Both the position numbers and the translations under genes were made by a program. The notes below the pieces were generated by a model that was not told the DNA's origin, did not search any database, and saw nothing but the letters and a program-made list of their open reading frames with translations. Positions 59,601 to 64,000 of a stretch of DNA of 64,000 nucleotides are shown piece by piece. The stretch comes from Trichoplusia ni (taxonomy: Eukaryota > Arthropoda > Insecta > Lepidoptera > Noctuidae), in assembly GCF_003590095.1 (NCBI RefSeq), contig NC_039483.1, positions 5,146,001 through 5,210,000 on the forward strand, read 5' to 3'. How positions within the stretch are numbered: the stretch's first letter is position 1; every line of letters starts with the position of its first letter.

Positions 59601-59874
59601 ATACTTGTTTTAAGAATCTTTAAAACAGTCACATGACGTCAAAAACGACTTCAATGGTCGGAAAATCCAAGAAAGCCAGCAAAGAAATGTTGTGTGGCGA
59701 GGAAATACCCAAACTTTGATATTAACTACGTCAAAACATTGATGATATACTCACAGTTACGTCAAATGCTGAATATTTCATTTGATTCCCGGCTAACTCC
59801 TTCCAATAGTCTTCTATATCGAGAAGCCTGCATAACTCCTTGTTTATCTCAAACGGTAGCTCGTAAATATACAT
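47659..59874 (-). CDS. pelle: Pelle, IRAK-family death-domain kinase
   Basis: Ser/Thr kinase of the Toll pathway, working with MyD88 and Tube in innate immunity and dorsoventral patterning (known for the family). 492 aa in ten coding exons: 59874-59755, 59286-59055, 58711-58632, 52608-52525, 51214-51055, 50406-50269, 49863-49737, 49227-49063, 48580-48387, 47837-47659; 1479 nt in frame. Death domain at about residues 5-105 (start MYIYELPFEI; ends with VNTDFHKLLSKH). A Ser-rich, variable linker covers about 110-190. Kinase domain from about 205: P-loop GRGGFG 216-221, VAVK Lys236, catalytic HGDIKPAN with Asp331, and DFG Asp349. HGD in place of HRD is typical of Pelle/IRAK. The length is close to the Drosophila protein (about 500 aa). 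A 6-kb intron (58631-52609) loaded with repeats separates the N-terminal exons. Some kinase exons, notably 48580-48387, are GC-rich. Confidence 0.94.
48190..48372 (-). mobile_element. Two abutting tRNA-like SINE fragments
   Basis: Left part: ATAATCATGCTCATCACACA ... GGATATCGAACCGACGACTT ... ACCATTAGACCAACAGGCAAG, a relative of 31525-31640. Right part: CAAAGTCGCGCTCAGTGGGT ... CCCGGCTTTCCGTGCAGTC, the head of the main SINE family. The join is about 8 bp from the Pelle exon donor at 48387. Confidence 0.6.
49330..49472 (+). mobile_element. tRNA-derived SINE, degraded
   Basis: Starts GACTGCACAGATGGCCGACT and ends GATATAGGGGCTAAATGCTTT. The B-box is deleted. Pelle intron. Confidence 0.5.
50085..50252 (-). 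mobile_element. tRNA-derived SINE
   Basis: Reverse main-family copy with GGGGATCGAACCCGCGATAC and CCACTCGACTAAAAGTACA. It ends about 17 bp before the donor of the Pelle exon ending at 50269. Confidence 0.7.
50558..50800 (-). mobile_element. Helitron-like element (CTAGCTGACCCAGCA type)
   Basis: Second copy of the element at 38827-39082. They agree over a long 3' block (50684-50762) except for a short indel near the end. Confidence 0.6.
51310..51450 (+). repeat. Helitron-like interior fragment
   Basis: GAAGCTACTCTGAAAATTTC ... GGGAAGTGCCTCAAAATTGA ... GCGAGTGTATAAAAACGTGG is the reverse of the 54000-54190 text. Confidence 0.45.
52682..52790 (+). mobile_element. tRNA-derived SINE, 3'-truncated
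   Basis: GCGCCGATAGCCGACTGGTT with B-box GGTTCGATATCC. It lies upstream of the exon at 52608-52525, in the long Pelle intron. Confidence 0.6.
52990..53100. mobile_element. MITE fragment, ATGATGTAACGG-type
   Basis: TAACGGTTTACTCTCACGTA and CCGACTAGTTTCGGAC match the 9118-9240 copy. Confidence 0.5.
53198..53462 (-). mobile_element. Helitron-like (Lep1-type), near complete
   Basis: Starts ACTAGCTGTTGCCCGCGACT and ends TTTATATATTAAGCATAGAGTATAGA, which reads as the 5'-TCTATACT end in reverse. It contains ATTAGCGCGTTCAAACAAAC. Confidence 0.65.
53995..54262 (-). repeat. Helitron-like element
   Basis: AACTAGCTCGTGGGTGCGGC at the left end, then GTCGTTCCGGTTAGAC, CACTTCCCAATAAGCTA and GGTTTCGATAAAATTTG. 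A better-preserved relative of 5990-6125 and 51310-51450. Confidence 0.5.
54600..54705. mobile_element. MITE fragment, ATGATGTAACGG-type
   Basis: CGTCAGCTCATGATTAAGGA ... GCGTGAGTAAACCGGTGCATCATTTAA. The right terminus is present and the left one missing. Confidence 0.55.
54788..54925 (+). mobile_element. tRNA-derived SINE, 5'-truncated
   Basis: ACGTAGGACAAACATTTGTG ... AAGAATTAAATTCTTTAATG. The tRNA-like head is missing. Confidence 0.65.
54950..55070 (+). repeat. RTE-like LINE 3' fragment
   Basis: GGCGGAGGACCGGGTGATGT ... GAGGCGTATGTGAGTGTCCAGCAGTGGAC reads as the end of an RTE-type polymerase (E/A-Y-V..Q-Q-W). Decayed, with stops. Confidence 0.45.
56145..56560 (+). mobile_element. Helitron-like element interrupted by a MITE
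   Basis: 5' part ATCCTACTAATATATATACGC ... AACTTGGTACACAGAATT; 3' part TTGTAGCGGGCGGGCCAGCAGGCAACAACTA. The MITE at 56261-56508 sits between them. Confidence 0.55.
56261..56508. mobile_element. MITE, GGGCCCC type, nested
   Basis: Inverted ends GGGCCCCGATTCTGATATTT and AAATAGCAGAATTGGGG. Inserted inside a Helitron-like element. Confidence 0.72.
56572..56818 (+). mobile_element. Helitron-like (Lep1-type), near complete
   Basis: TCTATACTAATATATAAAGC start and GGCAACAGCTAGTTAA end. It matches 21627-21852 along its length. Confidence 0.65.
57680..57790. repeat. Dispersed repeat (AGGGTTCCGTACC type)
   Basis: AGGGTTCCGTACCTAAAGGA followed by GGTCTGTCGGTGTGG is a common lepidopteran repeat head, in the large Pelle intron. 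Confidence 0.4.
58448..58582 (-). mobile_element. tRNA-derived SINE, internally deleted
   Basis: GACTCCCGCATTAAGGTTCT ... CATTCGTGGATCACACAAAT ... CGTGACCTCAACCACTTGGCTA, about 50 bp upstream of the Pelle exon at 58711-58632 in genomic order. Confidence 0.65.
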
Positions 59875-61899
59875 TTTTGGATAACATATAATTACGTTTT
59901 AGTACTATCGGTCAGTCACACATCTATTCCACATTGCCACTTGTTGAACACTGATGACATTTCTCGAATGAATCTGACATTAAAGACATTTGTATGTCAG
60001 CTGTCAAGTAGAAGTTTTATATTTCGTTTAAGAACACACTTAGTAACTTCAACTTGAATCATTTTGTTATAATGTACATGAGTTAATTGATTAATAAGAA
60101 GGAAATAAGCTTGGATATAATTTCTATACTTTTTTATTTCGAGCCGTTTTTTTTTTTTAGAAAAGTGTATTGATAAGTCGTTACTAATGAGAAACATTTT
60201 TATTTGAGACGTTTTGAGAAACACGTTTCGGTCAGCCTTCAATATTAATTAAATACGTGTTCATGATATATTTAAGGTATACAATTCATCAGATTAGCGA
60301 CGATACATCATATTTTTAAAGTTACTTTCACAGCTAAATTAGTGAAAGCCAGTATCAAAAGTTTAGTTAATGTAAAAACATTTTCATCGCCAACTTATAG
60401 GCAATAAATATTAATAAAAACAGCAATGCTCTGGATAGTCAATCGCTAATATATATTCAATGATATTTATGTTACTTGGGTAGTAATTCATATCTAGTTG
60501 CGGTCGCTCAGTGAAACCGCGTAACGCTAGAAGTAGCCATGTGCTAATTCGTTGCACCTACTTAGATTATTATAATGGTAACGATACAGGCTCTTGTTAT
60601 AAAATGATCTGTAGAAACCTACGTAGTAGTAGGTAAGTCAGACAAGGGTAAGTTACAAAAACAGAAAAGATTCCAAGTCTCAACTTATCCAAACTTAGTT
60701 GCTAATAGCATTTACTGCATAAAAGATGAAAAGGTAAGGCCGGTAGGTAATAAGGTCGTTATTTGTGCACTACACGGTACAGAGTAGTGACTGACAGTGA
60801 TAACATTGGATCGCTACATGATCTTCGTTTGAACCGATGATACTTTTTCAGGACCAAATAAAAATCAAACCGGATACAGGAGTAAACCTGCTGCAAGAAT
60901 TCTTGAAGGGAACCAGAGTACTGTAGTAGGTACATCATCATTATTATCACGTCTTGGTCCACTAATGGGCATATGTCTCTCCCATGACAGACAACTAAGC
61001 TCTAACTTAAGCTCTCGTCCTCCAATTCCTGTCTGCTGCCTTACGTACCTACGTACCTTTATATGCCGATATCAAACAATAATAAATTAGAAACTATTGT
61101 ATGAAGTTACATTTGTAATATCGATACTTAAGTGAACCTTGTTGGGAAGGGGGGCAGGTTATGCGTAAACATAGTGAAATATTTGTACAAATGTATTCTG
61201 CATAGTAATGACCAACTGATGGGGTTGAAGCCAGAAGGTTAATTCGCCTTCAGGTTTTTTCATCTTGAACGTTGCTTAGGTATGTATTTTTTTGTGCTTT
61301 GGGACTATTCTATGTGTGACGCTGAAAATTAATATCAGAGAAGTAAGACTAAAGACATTGAGGTTTCCATATAAATAGGCTAAAGAAAAACGTTGCTAAA
61401 CCTCGATGTGTAGGTATTTTCGTTTGTGTTGTCATAGCGGGAACAGAAATACACCGTCTGTAAAAATGTCAACTTTCCAAGTATCGTGGTTCATGAGTTA
61501 CGATTTGGTGACGCAAGGACAGACAGCGGATTCTTAGTAGAAGTATTTTCCGATGTATAGCTGCAAAAAAAGCACCAAGTATCTCGTACTAGAACACGGC
61601 TAAGAAACAAACGTTAGTTCGAAGTGAATTTTCTGTTTATTTTTTTTTCTTACGACATTTGTTAGTATTACGAAATGAATTATTTGTGTTTTCACTAATG
61701 AGTGACCCAAAAATACCGACTTTTTTGACAAATTATTTGTTTGATTGCATTATGTGGAAAATGGTTTTCGCAATGGAGGTTGAAAAGAAACGGAAGCCTG
61801 GAAAGGTGATGGATGTTTAGGGGAGATCTCTGGAGAGACAAATAAACAGAGCTTAAATCGCTAAGGAATAATTAAAACAATGTAGTATGCAATGATCCT

Positions 61900-62225
61900 T
61901 ACATATTATAAAACAAAGTCCCTCGCCGCGTCTGTCTGTCTGTCTGTTCGCGATAAACTAGAAAAGTACTGAACGGATTTTTATGCGGTTTTCAACGATA
62001 GATAGAGCAATTCTTGAGGAAGGTTTTAGTGTATAATAAGTTTAGGTTTTGTGTAAACTGACGATATTACAGCGATATTAGTTAAACATGTCGGAAAAAA
62101 TTAAGCCATTCGAGAGCTTTCATCGAGAAGGCTGCCAAAACCTTTCGAGTTACAACAAAACAATGTATGGCAAGTTTGTACCTCTTTAATAGATCTACAA
62201 AAAAGTCCGCGGTGGTATATGTCTA
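61900..62225 (+). repeat. Dispersed repeat with TCTG microsatellite head
   Basis: ACATATTATAAAACAAAGTC, CTGTCTGTCTGTCTGTTCG, ACTGAACGGATTTTTATGCGG ... AAAAAGTCCGCGGTGGTATAT. The layout is typical of a lepidopteran non-coding repeat; class unknown. Confidence 0.5.
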
Positions 62226-62543
62226 TCTTCCAAGGATAACCCACAATAACCATTTTTATGTGTTTTCTTAATACAGTAAAATTATTGGTTACTTACGAAC
62301 CTCTTTTTAACAATACAGTAGTAATCCTTATCCAAATAAATAATTTAGATATATTATGCATGTAATATAGAACAAATTGCCTTTTACACTACGCCAAAAA
62401 CGTAAATAGGTAATGAGTTATCGTAATATTAAAATCTCCGCGCGAGAAATTAAAAATCGATGAAACGTAGCGAAGATATCGTTGGCATCTATATACTAAT
62501 TGTACTATATATATTAATTACTATGTATGTACTATGTATATAC

Positions 62544-62753
62544 TAATTGTTTGTTTGATTGTTTGTTTGAACGCGCTAATCTCAGAAACTACTGGTTCAA
62601 ATTGAAAAAATATTTTTGTGTTGAATATACCATTAATCGAGGGAGGTTTAAGGCTATATGTATATCATCACGCTGCGACAAATAGGAGCGAAGAAAAAGT
62701 CATAACTTATATCTTCTAACCACGCAGACGAAGTCGCGGGCAACAGCTAGTCT
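62544..62753 (+). mobile_element. Helitron-like (Lep1-type)
   Basis: TATACTAATTGTTTGTTTGA ... CGCAGACGAAGTCGCGGGCAACAGCTAGT. The head has a local TATACTAAT/ATGTAC expansion. Confidence 0.6.
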
Positions 62754-62971
62754 TAACTATTACTAAAATATTAACCATGAAATCTGATGTAAGTATATGA
62801 TACACTACGAGCAATGTTCTAAAATCTGAGTCTATAATTATATATAGATACGTTTAGGTACAATTAGACGAAGTTAGATCTCGATGGCGTGCAATTCGGA
62901 AGGCCTATATCATAGAGGACGATGATGATGATGATGATGAAAAAGAATTTGAACAAGAGGTGTCTAAAACT

Positions 62972-63594
62972 GGGCCCCGATTCTGCTATTTTACAATGTC
63001 CGATGAATTAATGACAATTGGATTAAATTTGAAATATCATCATCGGCCTAGCCTTTTCCCAACCATGTTGGGGTCGGCTTCCAGTCCAACCAGTTTCAGC
63101 TAAGTACCAGTGTTTTACAAGGAGCGACTGCCTATCTGACCTCCTCAACCCAGTTACCTGGGCGACACGATACCCCTTGGTTAGACTGGTTGTCAGACTT
63201 TTCAAGCTTCTGACTACCTGTAACGACTGTCAAAGATGTAGGAATAACAGCCGGGACCCACAATTTAACGTGCCTTCCGAAACACGGAGAAACTCGTTAT
63301 GACAAAGATAGTCACCCATCTACGGACCAACCGCGTCAAGCACAGCTTAACCTGAGATCGACTCACTTATGCGGTTAAAGCTTAGCCACGAGCTCCTCTT
63401 AAATATTTTCTCTTTTGAAATATCAATACAATAATTGAAAGTTAAATGTAAACTTGAATTGACTTGTAGTTTACCGTACTGAATTTACAATTATTGTATA
63501 GAAAAACGCTTAAGAATATACGAAAATTGTCATTTTAAGCCAGATTTCATTCATTTATCGGCCGTTGTATATTAATAGCAGCATTAGGGCCAGG
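62972..63594. mobile_element. MITE, GGGCCCC type, split by a retroposon
   Basis: Left end GGGCCCCGATTCTGCTATTT and right end AATAGCAGCATTAGGGCC. The interior is broken by 63040-63414. Outer length without the insert is about 250 bp, as in the other copies. Confidence 0.75.
63040..63414 (-). mobile_element. GATGAT-tail retroposon with 12-bp TSD
   Basis: Minus strand reads 5'-GAGCTCGTGGCTAAGC ... GGAAGGCACGTTAAATTGTG ... GGCTAGGCCGATGATGAT-3'. It is flanked by exact copies of TTTGAAATATCA (63028-63039 and 63415-63426). The TSD and the simple tail show target-primed retroposition; no protein is encoded, so it is a SINE or a LINE 3' fragment. Confidence 0.8.
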
Positions 63595-63607
63595 GCCCTA
63601 ATGCTGC
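63578..63607. repeat. Perfect inverted repeat at the MITE edge
   Basis: Arms 63578-63591 and 63594-63607 (14 bp) around AG. The MITE terminal sequence is copied in inverted orientation just outside the element. Confidence 0.8.
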
Positions 63608-64000
63608 CTTTACGCCAAATGTATTTTGGTCTGCAATACCAGCCATTAACTTTCTTAAATAGCAGTTGCTAAGTTGTACATTTTTCAGTAATAAAATATC
63701 TTCGGATGTCAAAAAAAGTGTTACATTTGACTTAGATTAAATTTTACAAAACTCTTTGTGAATGATGGATGCTCTATCTAAAATTATTCGCGTCATCAGT
63801 TAAAGAAGTAGTTCTTGTCTAGTTAAATATTTATACATTTAAAATATTTATTCGCAATACATGTGCTAGGTATGTATCTACCTATACCTATCTAAAACTA
63901 CTTTTTTCTGAAGTACAATGTGAGTAAATTGAGTACTATTAAAGTCAGTTGGTGAAGACAGAAATTATGTGACATTAAGTTACTCTTACGCAGGAATTAG

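Larger units (their letters stand above)
59875..64000. other. 5' flank of Pelle and gene-free end of the window
   Basis: No gene recognised. The Pelle promoter should lie just above 59874. The remaining DNA is repeats: a GGGCATATGTCTCTCCC block (about 60950-61040), a GTCTGTCTGTCTGTC-containing family (61900-62225), a Helitron-like element (62544-62753), a GAT microsatellite (62919-62941) and a MITE split by a retroposon (62972-63594). Confidence 0.55.

Overview
The window looks like a lepidopteran (moth or butterfly) nuclear scaffold. The background is AT-rich, genes have many short exons with GT..AG introns, and introns and intergenic DNA are full of repeat types typical of Lepidoptera: tRNA-derived SINEs, Helitron-like pieces ending near CTAGCTGTTGCC / GGCAACAGCTAG, GATGAT-tailed retroposons, and MITEs. 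The species cannot be fixed from sequence alone. All gene models below were assembled by hand from splice sites; every one closes in frame.

Layout. (1) 1.2-14.1 kb, minus strand: a diverged paralog of the mitochondrial inner-membrane protein Mic60/Mitofilin (17 exons, 688 aa). (2) 16.5-29.3 kb, minus strand: a second Mic60/Mitofilin gene (18 exons, 702 aa). The two are a tandem pair with matching intron phases and mostly identical exon lengths. (3) 29.5-30.2 kb, plus strand: mitochondrial ribosomal protein L35 (175 aa), head-to-head with Mic60 copy 2; only 173 bp separate the start codons, so they probably share a bidirectional promoter. (4) 30.2-36.4 kb: gene-free and rich in mobile elements, including a Tigger/pogo-like DNA element with TA flanks and a transposase C-terminal remnant, plus several copies of one MITE. 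(5) 36.4-40.6 and 43.3-46.4 kb, plus strand: two tandem secreted glycoside hydrolase family 1 enzymes (beta-glucosidase/myrosinase-like, 507 and about 510 aa), both with intact catalytic glutamates. (6) 47.7-59.9 kb, minus strand: the Toll-pathway kinase Pelle (IRAK family, 10 coding exons, 492 aa), convergent with the second GH1 gene. (7) 59.9-64 kb: gene-free, with nested repeats.

No prophage, CRISPR or gene-cluster-like system is present. The most interesting biology is the Mic60 tandem duplication, in which the C-terminal Mitofilin domain is conserved while the coiled-coil middle has diverged. Also notable are a run of perfect inverted repeats, especially two overlapping perfect palindromes of 48 and 68 bp in a GH1 intron, and several datable nested transposon insertions, one with a clean 12-bp target-site duplication. 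Four of the five genes carry the start codon in an exon of 22 coding nucleotides or fewer, which automated annotation is likely to miss.
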